NCBI RefSeq assembly: GCF_001519055.1
Contig: NZ_KQ954297.1
Location: 45,776 to 109,775, forward strand
Length of the DNA: 64,000 bases
Direction of reading: 5' to 3'
From: Novosphingobium sp. Fuku2-ISO-50
GTDB taxonomy: Bacteria > Pseudomonadota > Alphaproteobacteria > Sphingomonadales > Sphingomonadaceae
A model generated the notes under the pieces. The model made no database searches. It worked only from the letters and a program-made list of their open reading frames with translations, and was not told the DNA's origin. The translations under genes and the position numbers were made by a program. Position 1 is the stretch's first letter. The number at the start of each line of letters is the position of its first letter. Positions 26,676-35,991 of this stretch are shown here, in pieces.

Positions 26676-27587
26676 TCAGGCAGGCATATCGCTCAACACG
26701 GCGCGCATGGTCGCCACGGCGCTGTCATCGGGCGATCCCACAATCGTCCAGTCGATCGCCTTGACGCCCGCCACGAGGCGCTGCGGACTGGTCGTCGAGA
26801 CCAGTAGAATGGCGGCGCGATGCGTGGCCAATGCCAGCGTCTGGGCCACACCGGCCCAACATTGCGGATCGGACGGCTCTCGCCCCAGCGCACGCAATCC
26901 GTCGATCTGGCTGGCGGAAAAACGATCGGGCTGCGGAAACTGGCGCAAGGCGCCGTGCAAAATCACATCGCCGGCGGGACAGTCCGTCACCTCGGGTTGC
27001 CACCGGTACTGGCTGATCGTGCCAAAGGGGACAAGACCATCGAGCCCCGCTCCGGTGCCACTGCCCAATGCCAGTGTCCGGCCAAGATCGCGCTGTTCGT
27101 GCATGGCCCGAGCGACATCCGGCGTCAGCGATTGCGCGTCGATTTCATGGAGCAGCGTCGCCGTAACGCATGAACGCCGCAACCGGGTCAGGCTATCCGC
27201 GAGCGAAGCCTCGGTAGCGCCTGGCGAATACGATGGCGCGCCGCCCGGGGCGGTCGCCTTGGCCAGCCTCGCCCGCAGCGCCGGAGCCCGCGTCAGCAAG
27301 GGGCGCAGTGCCTGACGCGCAAACGCCTTGAGCCCGGGGGCAGAGGGGCGCGCCTGCCCCACTTTGGTAACGACCGTCACATCGCCTTCGCCCTCCAGCA
27401 CCGCCCCCAGCACATCTTCGGAACTGCCAAGACCATAGGAAGGTGCGGTGTCAAAGTGACGAATGCCAAGATTCAGCGCGGTTTCAACCAGTAGACGGCT
27501 CTGCTTCATGGCCGCGCCGCCCACCAGCCGGCCACAGCCAAAACCGATGCGCGAGGTGGAAACGCCCGCGAGGACCGTATCAAGCAT
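26676..27587 (-). CDS. Aldo/keto reductase family protein
   Basis: NAD(P)H-dependent oxidoreductase with TIM-barrel fold, 303 aa. Visible are IGFGCGRLVGG, GIRHFDTAPSYG (Asp and Tyr of the catalytic tetrad), VTVVTKVG (Lys) and a later LLHEIDAQ (His). Start at 27587 (MLDTVLAGVSTSRIG) overlaps the upstream GMC oxidoreductase gene by eight bases, so the two are likely coupled. Together they may oxidise and reduce a sugar or lipid-linked intermediate in making a modified EPS residue; this role is inferred from context only. The substrate is unknown. Confidence 0.87.
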   Translation of the reverse strand: MLDTVLAGVSTSRIGFGCGRLVGGAAMKQSRLLVETALNLGIRHFDTAPSYGLGSSEDVLGAVLEGEGDVTVVTKVGQARPSAPGLKAFARQALRPLLTRAPALRARLAKATAPGGAPSYSPGATEASLADSLTRLRRSCVTATLLHEIDAQSLTPDVARAMHEQRDLGRTLALGSGTGAGLDGLVPFGTISQYRWQPEVTDCPAGDVILHGALRQFPQPDRFSASQIDGLRALGREPSDPQCWAGVAQTLALATHRAAILLVSTTSPQRLVAGVKAIDWTIVGSPDDSAVATMRAVLSDMPA

Positions 27588-29154
27588 AGTGGCCCCGCGC
27601 GAGTTTATCGGCCAGCCGCGCGGCCAGCGCCATCCCGGTAAACGTGGGATTGGCAAAACTGGAACTGGGGAACACCACCGCCCCGGCCACATACAGGTTG
27701 TCCGTTCCAAAGACTTTCAGATCGCGATCGACCACGCCTTCGTCACTGCTGGTCGCCATGCGCAGACCGCCGCAGTGATGGTTTGTATCAAGCGCAGCGG
27801 CAAGCGCGGCGGGATCGCGCGCAACGATACCGGGATCGATAGTGACATGCGCCAGGCCGCGCGCCTCCATTTCGACCGCGACCTTTTCACAGAATACCGC
27901 CAGCGTTTCGATTTCCGAACCGTCGACCCGCCAGTCGAGTTTTGTCCGGAACTGACCGAATGCGTCGCGATTTCCGAAATCGAGTGAAATGCGGCTGCTG
28001 TCGACTGGCTTCTGCTCACAATGGATGCGCAGGCTGATGCCTTTGTCGGCAGGGTTGAACATGCGATTGTCGCGGACATAGCGCCTGATCAGCGGCCACC
28101 AGATCCTTGCCAGTGCCGCAAAATGCGCCGGCAGCGCGCGCGCATTGGGCGGAATCACCCCCGAACGGAGCGAGCGCAAGAAGATTTTGACGTTGTTCAG
28201 ATTTTCCGAAAGTGAGCTCTCGAACGTCATCACGGCTGCGATATTGGTAATGCCATGTTGTTCTTGCAGCCTGGAAGACAACGCTATTTTAGGATTGAAT
28301 TTATAGCCCTTGAGAAAAATGTTGTCGAAAGCGTCATGGAATGCCTGTTGGTCGATGGGCTTGACCGATCCCGCGCGAAGGTCGAGATGGTCCTGAAAAC
28401 CGACGCCGACCCAACGGTTATCGGCCCAGGGCAGCGCTGGATTGGTATTGGCCGCGGCCAGCATCAGCCGGCAGGCTTCGATCGTACCACAGGCCAGCAC
28501 AACTTGCGGCGCACGGATCACCAACGATTGGCCGCCCGGGCTTTGCACATTGACTCCGGTGATTTTTGCACCGTCGTTTTCAAAGCCTACCACATTGGCG
28601 TGCAGAAAAACGCTCAGATTGGGATTTTTAGCCAGATCGTCACTGAAAAGCCGGGCGAGATTGGGCTCTTTTAGCCATTTCGTAACGATGACCGGCAGAT
28701 CCGGACCCAGATCCGGTTTGACAATACCCAGCCGCGACCAGATGACGTCTTCGCTGTCTTCCTTGATCGGCAGGTTGAGCATCGTGCTGACCGCGACGAA
28801 ATACGGCGCGACATCGGCCCGATCGATCGGCCAGCTTTGCAGATCAAGCCACGGCCGTTCCGCAAAATCGATCTCGCGAAAAGGTATCAACTGGCCACCC
28901 CACAGCGTCGAGGTGCCACCCAGGATGCGCGCGCGTCCCTCAGTTACACCACCATGGGGCCGCCCCACCACCGTTGCCGCATTCAGATCCTGGGCGCGCT
29001 GTTCGACCGTCCGGCCGCCGCATTCCAAAATCAGCACGCGCTTGCCGGCACGGGCCATTGCGACCGCCGCGACGATGCCAACCGGGCCGGAACCGATGAC
29101 GATGATGTCCGGTTCGAATGCGCTCGCGCCTTTTTCGTCGATATCAACGATCAC
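27580..29154 (-). CDS. GMC-type FAD-dependent oxidoreductase
   Basis: A 524-residue flavoprotein. The N-terminal ADP-binding motif is IIVIGSGPVGIVAAVAMARA followed by VLILECGG; ARILGGTSTLWGGQ is the GMC-type FAD loop; the C-terminal half has HHCGGLRMATSSDEGVVD and LYVAGAVVFPSSSFANPTFT with the family's histidine and asparagine region. No signal peptide is seen, so it acts in the cytoplasm. It starts at GTG that overlaps the flippase stop (GTGA). Paired with an aldo/keto reductase it may process an alcohol group of a sugar precursor; this is inference from gene order. Confidence 0.87.
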   Translation of the reverse strand: MIVDIDEKGASAFEPDIIVIGSGPVGIVAAVAMARAGKRVLILECGGRTVEQRAQDLNAATVVGRPHGGVTEGRARILGGTSTLWGGQLIPFREIDFAERPWLDLQSWPIDRADVAPYFVAVSTMLNLPIKEDSEDVIWSRLGIVKPDLGPDLPVIVTKWLKEPNLARLFSDDLAKNPNLSVFLHANVVGFENDGAKITGVNVQSPGGQSLVIRAPQVVLACGTIEACRLMLAAANTNPALPWADNRWVGVGFQDHLDLRAGSVKPIDQQAFHDAFDNIFLKGYKFNPKIALSSRLQEQHGITNIAAVMTFESSLSENLNNVKIFLRSLRSGVIPPNARALPAHFAALARIWWPLIRRYVRDNRMFNPADKGISLRIHCEQKPVDSSRISLDFGNRDAFGQFRTKLDWRVDGSEIETLAVFCEKVAVEMEARGLAHVTIDPGIVARDPAALAAALDTNHHCGGLRMATSSDEGVVDRDLKVFGTDNLYVAGAVVFPSSSFANPTFTGMALAARLADKLARGHYA

Positions 29155-30515
29155 ATCTGCTTCCTCGCTACGACTTTCCTGCTCAGCGCAAGGAAGTGTC
29201 CGCCTGCTTTGGGGGCTGCTGCCAGAATTTCATGTCGACGGGCGAGATGCGTCTCGGTCAACCGAAAGATCAGCATCAGCATCAAACCGTCAACGAAAGC
29301 CATCGACAAGGCAACGCCGCCGCCGCCGATCTGGCGCGCAACGGCATAGCTGATCGGCAGGGAAACAAGGGCCAATGCCGCGTAGATGCCGGTATAACTG
29401 CCCTGCTTGTCCGCAGCCAGGATCAGATTGGACAAGGGAAACCAGAAACCGCTGAACAGGATGCTCAGGCCGACGCCAAGAATCGTGATAAAACTCGGCA
29501 ATATCAGATGGTTGCTCCAGACCCACACGGCCCAGCGACCGAATATGACAAACCCGAGCGCAAACGGTACGACCAATATGGCAGAAACCGCGATGGTGCT
29601 GAAAGTCATCATGGTAATGGCGCCTCGATCCCGACGGCCAATCGCGGCCGACACTTCGGGCATCAGCGCCGCGTTGACCGTCCAGCACAGTTGCTGCCCG
29701 ATCCGCGACAAGGTTCGCGCTGCGGTAAATTGCGGCACGGCCGCCGCCCCGACCGCCGCGCCGAGTGCCAGCACCGACCCCTGCAGCATGCAGGCCTGCG
29801 CAATCGGCAACAGCATCACAGCCCCGGCCGGAGCCAGCAAGGACCGCATTTCTTTCCATTCGGCATGACGCAGCCCGATTGCCATCCACGGAACGCTCCT
29901 GCGCAAAAGCAGGTTCTGGCCAATGAGGCCCGTAAAGCGCCCGGCGAGCAGCGCCGCCGCCGCATGAGTCAACGACCCGCCCAGCACCACCACCGAAATC
30001 ATCGTGACATTTTCGACCACGATGACCAGCGCCTGCCAGAATGATCCGAGCGCGAAGAGCCCTGCTGCCCGAAAGCCTGCAAAGAAGATCGATCCCTGCA
30101 CGCCCAGAATACCATAGAGCAGCAGCAACAGCAGGGTCAGGCGCAATTCGGCTATCGACAAGCCGGGCTCTGCCCCCAGAAAGCTGTCGGGAAGCATGAA
30201 CGCGGCGGCGAACGCGACGCTCGTGAACACCGCGGACGACATCAGGATCGCCCCCCATCCGCTTTGAAATATCCGTATGACCACGTCGCGTTCCCCGCGC
30301 GCCTCGGCAATGGTCATCTTTGTCCCCGCCGCCGTAGCAAAGCCCAGATCGCCCATCGCCAGGAACGTCGGCACCGTCGAAATCATCACCCAGACGCCAT
30401 AGTGCCGAAGGCCCCACGCGTGGGCCAGCAGCGGCACAACGGTCAATTGCACGACGGCAATCACCAGCTTGTCAAAAATGTTGACCCCGACACCGGTAAA
30501 AACGCGTCTCAGCAT
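29151..30515 (-). CDS. Oligosaccharide flippase (Wzx-like)
   Basis: A 454-residue polytopic membrane protein of the polysaccharide transporter/MATE-like superfamily, which flips lipid-linked repeat units across the inner membrane. About 12-14 hydrophobic helices are visible. The N-terminus GVGVNIFDKLVIAVVQLTVVPLLAHAWG and YGVWVMISTVPTFLAMGDLGFATA follow the Wzx pattern. It is the first gene of a minus-strand block (flippase, GMC, AKR, beta-helix) with short overlaps, so its expression likely drives the others. It supplies the only recognisable Wzx in the window. Confidence 0.88.
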   Translation of the reverse strand: MLRRVFTGVGVNIFDKLVIAVVQLTVVPLLAHAWGLRHYGVWVMISTVPTFLAMGDLGFATAAGTKMTIAEARGERDVVIRIFQSGWGAILMSSAVFTSVAFAAAFMLPDSFLGAEPGLSIAELRLTLLLLLLYGILGVQGSIFFAGFRAAGLFALGSFWQALVIVVENVTMISVVVLGGSLTHAAAALLAGRFTGLIGQNLLLRRSVPWMAIGLRHAEWKEMRSLLAPAGAVMLLPIAQACMLQGSVLALGAAVGAAAVPQFTAARTLSRIGQQLCWTVNAALMPEVSAAIGRRDRGAITMMTFSTIAVSAILVVPFALGFVIFGRWAVWVWSNHLILPSFITILGVGLSILFSGFWFPLSNLILAADKQGSYTGIYAALALVSLPISYAVARQIGGGGVALSMAFVDGLMLMLIFRLTETHLARRHEILAAAPKAGGHFLALSRKVVARKQM

Positions 30516-30897
30516 TGATTTACCTTGTAAAATTCAATCAATCCGACATGTCCTGGCGGATCGCCACAGGCTGGACTGCGTCATCTGTCACGGCGACCGC
30601 CGAAAGGATTGGGTCGGTCCCGGTCACAACCCTTAAGCCGCGAGTTCGCGTTGAGGCAAGCGACAATGTCCTTTAACTGCCGCCTTATCTGGCGCCCCCG
30701 AATGGGCATTGCGCAGCATCAAAACAACAATCCTGCACCAGTTGCTACCATTGATGGCGAATTTCCCGGACGCGCCGCAAGAAACACCCGGCACACACAT
30801 CGACCAAATCCAACCAATTCATTGCCGAATGGGTTAACCATTTCCTGCAACGCGCCGCCTTTTTACCACATGCCCTTATCCTGCGAAGCTTTACAGT
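30516..30897. other. Gene-free interval upstream of the flippase gene
   Basis: About 380 bases between ugd (stop at 30898, minus strand) and the flippase start. A plus-strand frame that opens here runs antisense into ugd and has no family resemblance. The region should contain the promoter of the flippase block; no defined signals or ugd terminator were recognised. Confidence 0.4.
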
Positions 30898-32199
30898 TTA
30901 GCGACCGACCGCAAAATAGGACAGCCCCGCAGCCTCAACGATCGCGCGCGGATAGATGTTGCGCAGATCGATCAGGATTGGCCGACGCAGGATCTGCTTC
31001 ATGCGGGCAAGGTCGAGCGCCCGGAACGCATCCCATTCGGTCACGATGGCCACCGCTTCGGCGCCCTCCATCGCTTCGTAGGGGTCGTCGTGACAGGTTA
31101 TGTCGGGCAGGATCCTGCTCGCCTGCTCCATCCCGGCCGGATCATGAGCATGGACCCGGGCGCCTGCGTCCTGCAAGGCCTGAATGATGGCGATCGACGG
31201 GGCCTCGCGCATGTCGTCGGTATTGGGTTTGAAAGTCAGGCCCAGAATGGCGATCCGCCGGTCGCGCACATCGCCGCCCAGCGCGTCGATGATTTTTCGC
31301 CCCATGGCCCGCTTGCGCCGCTCGTTGCCCGATACAACCGCCTCGACGATACGCTGCGGCGTGTCGAAGTCCTCCGCAGTCTTGAGCAGCGCCAGCGTAT
31401 CCTTCGGAAAACAGGATCCGCCGAAACCGGGGCCGGCGTGGAGAAATTTTGCCCCGATCCGGTTGTCCATCCCCATGGCATTGGCGACTTGGGAAACGTC
31501 GGCACCCACCTTTTCGCACAGATCGGCAATTTCGTTGATGAACGCGATCTTCGCGGCAAGGAAGGCGTTGCTTGCATACTTCGACAATTCGGCGCTGCGA
31601 CGGCTCATCTCCACCACGTGGGACCGCCCCAGCACCAACGGGCGATATACCTCTCGCATCACCGCCAGCCCGCGTGGATTGTCGCCACCGATCACGACAC
31701 GATCGGGCCGTTTGAAATCGTCGATCGCCGCGCCTTCGCGCAGGAATTCGGGATTGGATACCACTGCAAAGTCGGCATCGGGATTGGTGGCACGAATGAT
31801 CCGCTCGACCTCGTCACCGGTTCCGACAGGCACGGTCGATTTGTTCACTACCACCGTAAAGCCGTCCAGCGCAGGCGCAATTTCTTCTGCCGCAGCATGG
31901 ACATAGACCATGTCGGCATGACCATCGCCGCGCCGCGAAGGCGTGCCCACCGCGATGAACACCGCGTCCGCCCCGGCCACCGCATCCGCGCTTTCGGTGG
32001 TGAAGCGCAGGCGGGAATTGGCGAGGCCGTTCTTCACCAGATGTTCGAGCCCCGGCTCGTAGATCGGGATGATTCCGGCATTGAGCTGGCGGATCTTTTC
32101 CTGATCCTTGTCCACGCAGATCACTTCGTGTCCGAAATCGGCAAAGCAGGCGCCTGACACCAGACCGACGTAACCTGCACCGATCATCACCAGCTTCAT
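30898..32199 (-). CDS. ugd: UDP-glucose 6-dehydrogenase
   Basis: Oxidises UDP-glucose to UDP-glucuronate with two NAD+, supplying an acidic sugar nucleotide. At 433 aa it has normal length. Motifs: MKLVMIGAGYVGLVSG (NAD-binding), STVPVGTGD, VVSNPEFLREGAAIDD, KYASNAFLAAKIAFINE, and GFGGSCFPKD with catalytic Cys263; the C-terminal domain shows ILGLTFKPNTDDMREAP. Its product feeds the epimerase at 4093-5115. It is a single minus-strand gene behind the WcaI-like and GDP-fucose genes, separated by about 150 bases. Confidence 0.95.
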   Translation of the reverse strand: MKLVMIGAGYVGLVSGACFADFGHEVICVDKDQEKIRQLNAGIIPIYEPGLEHLVKNGLANSRLRFTTESADAVAGADAVFIAVGTPSRRGDGHADMVYVHAAAEEIAPALDGFTVVVNKSTVPVGTGDEVERIIRATNPDADFAVVSNPEFLREGAAIDDFKRPDRVVIGGDNPRGLAVMREVYRPLVLGRSHVVEMSRRSAELSKYASNAFLAAKIAFINEIADLCEKVGADVSQVANAMGMDNRIGAKFLHAGPGFGGSCFPKDTLALLKTAEDFDTPQRIVEAVVSGNERRKRAMGRKIIDALGGDVRDRRIAILGLTFKPNTDDMREAPSIAIIQALQDAGARVHAHDPAGMEQASRILPDITCHDDPYEAMEGAEAVAIVTEWDAFRALDLARMKQILRRPILIDLRNIYPRAIVEAAGLSYFAVGR

Positions 32200-32347
32200 A
32201 TCGTCTCTTTCAACCCAATGCTTGCCATGGCCAGGCCAGACAGGTGCCGTCGCCTGCCGGGTAATCGCCCCGGCGCCTTAGCTGTCCGGAGGCGGGTTTT
32301 CCAGCGGTCATTGACATAGACCCGACCTTCCGAACACCCGGCGAGAT

Positions 32348-33574
32348 TCAACCGGCCTCTGCACAGGCGCGCAGTTCGGTTTCAAAGCGGGCGAGAATTG
32401 CCCCGCGCGACCATCGCTCCTCGCCCCGCAGCCGGGCCGCCGCGCCATAGCGCGCGCGCTCGTCGGGATGATCGAGCAAGTGTTCGATCGCTGCGGCCAT
32501 GGCACGGGCGTCGCCCGGTTCGGTCACCAGCCCGCAGCCGTCGCATTCGTGGGCGAGCCCCGTGCCCGCACTCGCGGTGGCGACCACCGCCCGCCCCGAC
32601 GCCAGCATGTTGGTCAACTTCGACGGCAGAACCAGATCCGCCGCTCCGGCCAGTTGCGGCAACAGATGCACCGTGGCCAGGCCGAGCAATTCGCTCAGTC
32701 GATCGCGCAGCTGCAACGGTTCGAAACGCACATTGCCAAGCCCGTCGGCTGCGGCAACGAGTTGATCGCGCAACGCCCCCTCGCCCGCGATGACAATCGT
32801 CAGGTCGGTGCGGTGGGCGAGCAGGCGCGCAACGTCGATCAGGATCTCTATGCCCTGCTTGTTGCCGATGTTTCCGGAATAGAGCGCGACATGCTCGGTC
32901 GTTATGCCGAATTCCGCGCGATACGGCGATGGCGTCTGCATCGGGCGGATGGCATCGATTTCTGCCCAGTTGCGAAATTCGACCACACGTTCGGGCGCAA
33001 CGCCGCCGGCCACCAGGCGGGCGCACATCTGGGGCGAGATCGAACTGATACGGGTCGCCTGCAAACACCAGGCCTCGAACGCGCGGGCCAGACGCGCGAG
33101 CAGGCCGCCATCTTTCAACAGACCCGTGGCAAACGCCGCCTCAACCTCGAAATCCTGGATATGCAGCCATAGCCGCGCATTGGCCCGGCGCGCGACGATC
33201 CGCGCCGTCACCATCGAAATCAGCGATGGCGCGACACAGATCACGACATCCGGGCGCACGGCGCGGCTGGCGCGAAGCGCGGGAAACAGCGCGCTTGCCA
33301 TATAGCTGAGATGGTGGATGAGCCGCTTGGCTCCGGTTGGGCGGGGCGGCACATAAATCGGCACACGCAGCACCGTCACGCCATTTTCCACCGACCGCAG
33401 CACGCCCTTGCGGCGATGGTCGGGATGAAGTTCCCAACGCGGATAATAGGCCTTGCCGCTGACGACGCAGACCGTGTGGCCAGCGGCAACCAGCGATTCG
33501 GCCATGCCTGCGGTATAGGGGCCGATGCCCACCGGTTCCGGCGCATAGTTCAACCCGACAACAAGGACATTCAT
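32348..33574 (-). CDS. WcaI-like glycosyltransferase family 4 protein
   Basis: A 408-residue GT-B glycosyltransferase. The N-terminus MNVLVVGLNYAPEPVGIGPYT with GMAESLVAAGHTVCVVSGK and YYPRW strongly resembles WcaI of colanic acid clusters, proposed to transfer fucose. The donor domain shows VALYSGNIGNKQGIEILIDVA and LPSKLTNMLASGRAVVATA. It lies directly downstream of the GDP-fucose genes, fitting a fucosyltransferase role. Start 33574 is where the family N-terminus begins; upstream codons of the longer frame are unrelated. Donor assignment is inference. Confidence 0.88.
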   Translation of the reverse strand: MNVLVVGLNYAPEPVGIGPYTAGMAESLVAAGHTVCVVSGKAYYPRWELHPDHRRKGVLRSVENGVTVLRVPIYVPPRPTGAKRLIHHLSYMASALFPALRASRAVRPDVVICVAPSLISMVTARIVARRANARLWLHIQDFEVEAAFATGLLKDGGLLARLARAFEAWCLQATRISSISPQMCARLVAGGVAPERVVEFRNWAEIDAIRPMQTPSPYRAEFGITTEHVALYSGNIGNKQGIEILIDVARLLAHRTDLTIVIAGEGALRDQLVAAADGLGNVRFEPLQLRDRLSELLGLATVHLLPQLAGAADLVLPSKLTNMLASGRAVVATASAGTGLAHECDGCGLVTEPGDARAMAAAIEHLLDHPDERARYGAAARLRGEERWSRGAILARFETELRACAEAG

Positions 33575-33626
33575 ACGCGGGCGTACTCGTTTCTGTAATG
33601 CGGGGGGGGGTATGTCAGAAAGCGTC

Positions 33627-34583
33627 CTAGGCGGCGCGCAGCGCGGTCCGGTTATCCAGAAACCATTGATAGGTTTCGGCAATACCACGCTCCAGCCCGA
33701 TCGAGGCGCGCCAGCCCATGTCGGCCAGCCGCGAAACATCCATCAGCTTGCGCATGGTGCCGTCGGGCTTTGACGGATCGGTTACGATACCCCCCGAAAA
33801 TCCGGTCACATGGGCGATGATCTGCGCCAGTTCGAGAATCGAGACATCACTCCCTGACCCGACGTTGACGTGGCTCAGCATCGGCTGGGTATTGGCGCGA
33901 TAAACATCCGACGGCAGATCGAATACAAACAGCGATGCCTCTGCCATGTCATCGACATGCAAAAATTCGCGTCGCGGATTGCCGCTGCCCCAGATCATCA
34001 CCTCTTCCGCGCCGCACTGCGCCGCATCATGGAACCGCAGGATCAGCGCGGGCAGGACGTGGCTGTTTTCGGGGTGAAAATTGTCGCCGGGGCCATACAA
34101 ATTGGTCGGCATGACACTGCGATAATCGGTGCCGTACTGACGGTTATAGCTCTCGCACAGCTTGATCCCGGCGATCTTGGCGATCGCATAGGGTTCATTG
34201 GTCGGCTCGAGCACACCGGTCAGCAGCGCGTCTTCGCGCATCGGTTGGGCCACGGCGCGCGGATAGATGCATGACGACCCCAGTTGCAGCAGGCGCCGCA
34301 CGCCCGCCGCAAAGGCCTGATGGATCACATTGCATTCGATCATCAGGTTTTCATAAATGAAATCTGCGGGATACGTGTTGTTGGCATGAATGCCGCCCAC
34401 TTTCGCCGCAGCCAGAATCACCGCATCGGGACGTGTCCCTGCAAAAAAGTCCCGCACAGCAGCCTGATCAGTCAGATCAAGCTCTGCCCGGGCCCGGGTG
34501 ATCACGTCCGCACCGCGCTCGGCCAGCTTGCGCGAGATCGCACCGCCAACCATACCGCGATGTCCGGCAACAAAGACCCGCAT
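33627..34583 (-). CDS. fcl: GDP-L-fucose synthase
   Basis: NADPH-dependent 3,5-epimerase/4-reductase that converts GDP-4-keto-6-deoxymannose to GDP-L-fucose; 318 aa. Motifs: [16 protein letters not shown] (dinucleotide binding), [57 protein letters not shown] (Tyr-x3-Lys) and [19 protein letters not shown], all canonical for WcaG/Fcl. It follows gmd with three intervening bases. This pair indicates that L-fucose is very probably a component of the EPS; GDP-mannose supply genes are not in the window. Confidence 0.95.
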   Translation of the reverse strand: MRVFVAGHRGMVGGAISRKLAERGADVITRARAELDLTDQAAVRDFFAGTRPDAVILAAAKVGGIHANNTYPADFIYENLMIECNVIHQAFAAGVRRLLQLGSSCIYPRAVAQPMREDALLTGVLEPTNEPYAIAKIAGIKLCESYNRQYGTDYRSVMPTNLYGPGDNFHPENSHVLPALILRFHDAAQCGAEEVMIWGSGNPRREFLHVDDMAEASLFVFDLPSDVYRANTQPMLSHVNVGSGSDVSILELAQIIAHVTGFSGGIVTDPSKPDGTMRKLMDVSRLADMGWRASIGLERGIAETYQWFLDNRTALRAA

Positions 34584-34587
34584 CGGA

Positions 34588-35727
34588 TCAACCCTCCAAC
34601 GAAACCGGAACGTCAAAGCCGTGCCGCTTGAGCAAGGCATGACGTTTGGCGACAAGCAGATCTGCAGCCACCATTTCCGCGCACATTTCCTGCGCGGTGA
34701 TCTGCGGCACCCAACCCAGCTTGTCCTTGGCCCGGGTCGGGTCGCCCAGCAAGGTTTCGACTTCGGCGGGTCGGAAATAGCGCGGGTCGATGCGCACGAC
34801 GACATCGCCCACCTTGACCGACGGCGCATCGTCGCCGGCAATCGCTTCGACCACACCGACTTCATCAACGCCGGCGCCGGTGAACGTCAGCGTAATGCCG
34901 AGATGGGCCGCCGACCAGGTGATGAATTCACGCACGGAATACTGCTTGCCGGTCGCGATCACGAAATCCTCTGCCACGTCCTGTTGCAGCATCATCCACT
35001 GCATCCGGACGTAATCCTTGGCATGGCCCCAATCGCGCAGCGAATCGATATTGCCCATGTAAAGGCACGATTCGAGCCCCTGGGCGATATTGGCCAACCC
35101 GCGCGTGACCTTGCGCGTTACGAAAGTTTCGCCGCGGCGCGGGCTCTCGTGGTTGAACAGCACGCCGTTGCAGGCATACATCCCATAGGCTTCGCGGTAA
35201 TTGACCGTAATCCAGTAGGCATAGAGCTTGGCCACGGCATAGGGCGAACGCGGATAGAACGGGGTCGTTTCGCGCTGCGGAATTTCTTGAACCAGGCCGT
35301 AAAGTTCGGAGGTCGAAGCTTGGTAAAAGCGGGTCTTCTGTTCAAGACCGAGCAGGCGGATCGCTTCAAGCAACCGCAGCGTGCCGATCGCATCGACATC
35401 GGCCGTATACTCCGGTGCCTCGAAGCTGACCGCGACATGGCTTTGCGCGCCGAGATTGTACACTTCGTCGGGCTGGATCTGCTGAATGATCCGGGTCAGG
35501 TTCGATGTGTCGGACAGATCGCCATAATGCAGCCGCAAATTCGGCCGCTCTTCATGCGGATCCTGGTAGATATGGTCGATCCGCTGCGTATTGAACAACG
35601 AGGCGCGGCGCTTGATACCATGGACCTCATAACCCTTTTCCAAAAGCAATTCGGCAAGGTAAGATCCGTCCTGGCCCGTTATACCTGTAATAAGGGCAAT
35701 TTTACGCTCGGACACGCTGCACTCCAT
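34588..35727 (-). CDS. gmd: GDP-mannose 4,6-dehydratase
   Basis: First enzyme of GDP-fucose synthesis, forming GDP-4-keto-6-deoxymannose; 379 aa. Motifs: [78 protein letters not shown] (catalytic Tyr and Lys), and [20 protein letters not shown], diagnostic of Gmd. It leads the minus-strand unit gmd-fcl-wcaI-like, followed after a gap by ugd. The promoter should be in the divergent region 35728-35991. Confidence 0.96.
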   Translation of the reverse strand: MECSVSERKIALITGITGQDGSYLAELLLEKGYEVHGIKRRASLFNTQRIDHIYQDPHEERPNLRLHYGDLSDTSNLTRIIQQIQPDEVYNLGAQSHVAVSFEAPEYTADVDAIGTLRLLEAIRLLGLEQKTRFYQASTSELYGLVQEIPQRETTPFYPRSPYAVAKLYAYWITVNYREAYGMYACNGVLFNHESPRRGETFVTRKVTRGLANIAQGLESCLYMGNIDSLRDWGHAKDYVRMQWMMLQQDVAEDFVIATGKQYSVREFITWSAAHLGITLTFTGAGVDEVGVVEAIAGDDAPSVKVGDVVVRIDPRYFRPAEVETLLGDPTRAKDKLGWVPQITAQEMCAEMVAADLLVAKRHALLKRHGFDVPVSLEG

Positions 35728-35991
35728 TGCAAATCGTCAAAGGGGTTCACCCTGAAACCGCCACTGCGATTACGGATTAAATAGCCCCCTTTAAATCAGA
35801 AGAAACATGACCTGATCAATATTTTTGCCCAGCCCGGAACTGGTCACAAAAACGGCCCGAAAACCCGTTTTGCACCGCAGCATTCAATCCCTCAAAGCAG
35901 ACAGCATGTCAAGCGCACCCCGCCCCGCCAACGGCCTCGCGCCATGCACCGCTCTCTTGCCTGCGCCTGCCAACAAGGCCAGATAGGGACA
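35728..35991. promoter_or_regulatory. Divergent region between gmd and the AI-2E family gene
   Basis: About 264 bases between divergently transcribed genes, so promoters for both lie here. It marks the boundary of the EPS locus. A local AT-rich segment around 35770-35835 (GATTAAATAGCCCCCTTTAAATC, and ATCAATATTTTTG) could hold the gmd promoter. AGGGAC precedes the ATG at 35992. Confidence 0.45.

Noticed and set aside
24961..27315. Plus-strand open frame of 784 codons
   Set aside because: It is antisense to the beta-helix and aldo/keto reductase genes and has low-complexity Arg-rich composition.
30609..31187. Plus-strand frame of 192 codons upstream and antisense to ugd
   Set aside because: No ribosome-binding site, no similarity, and it runs into the ugd coding sequence in antisense.
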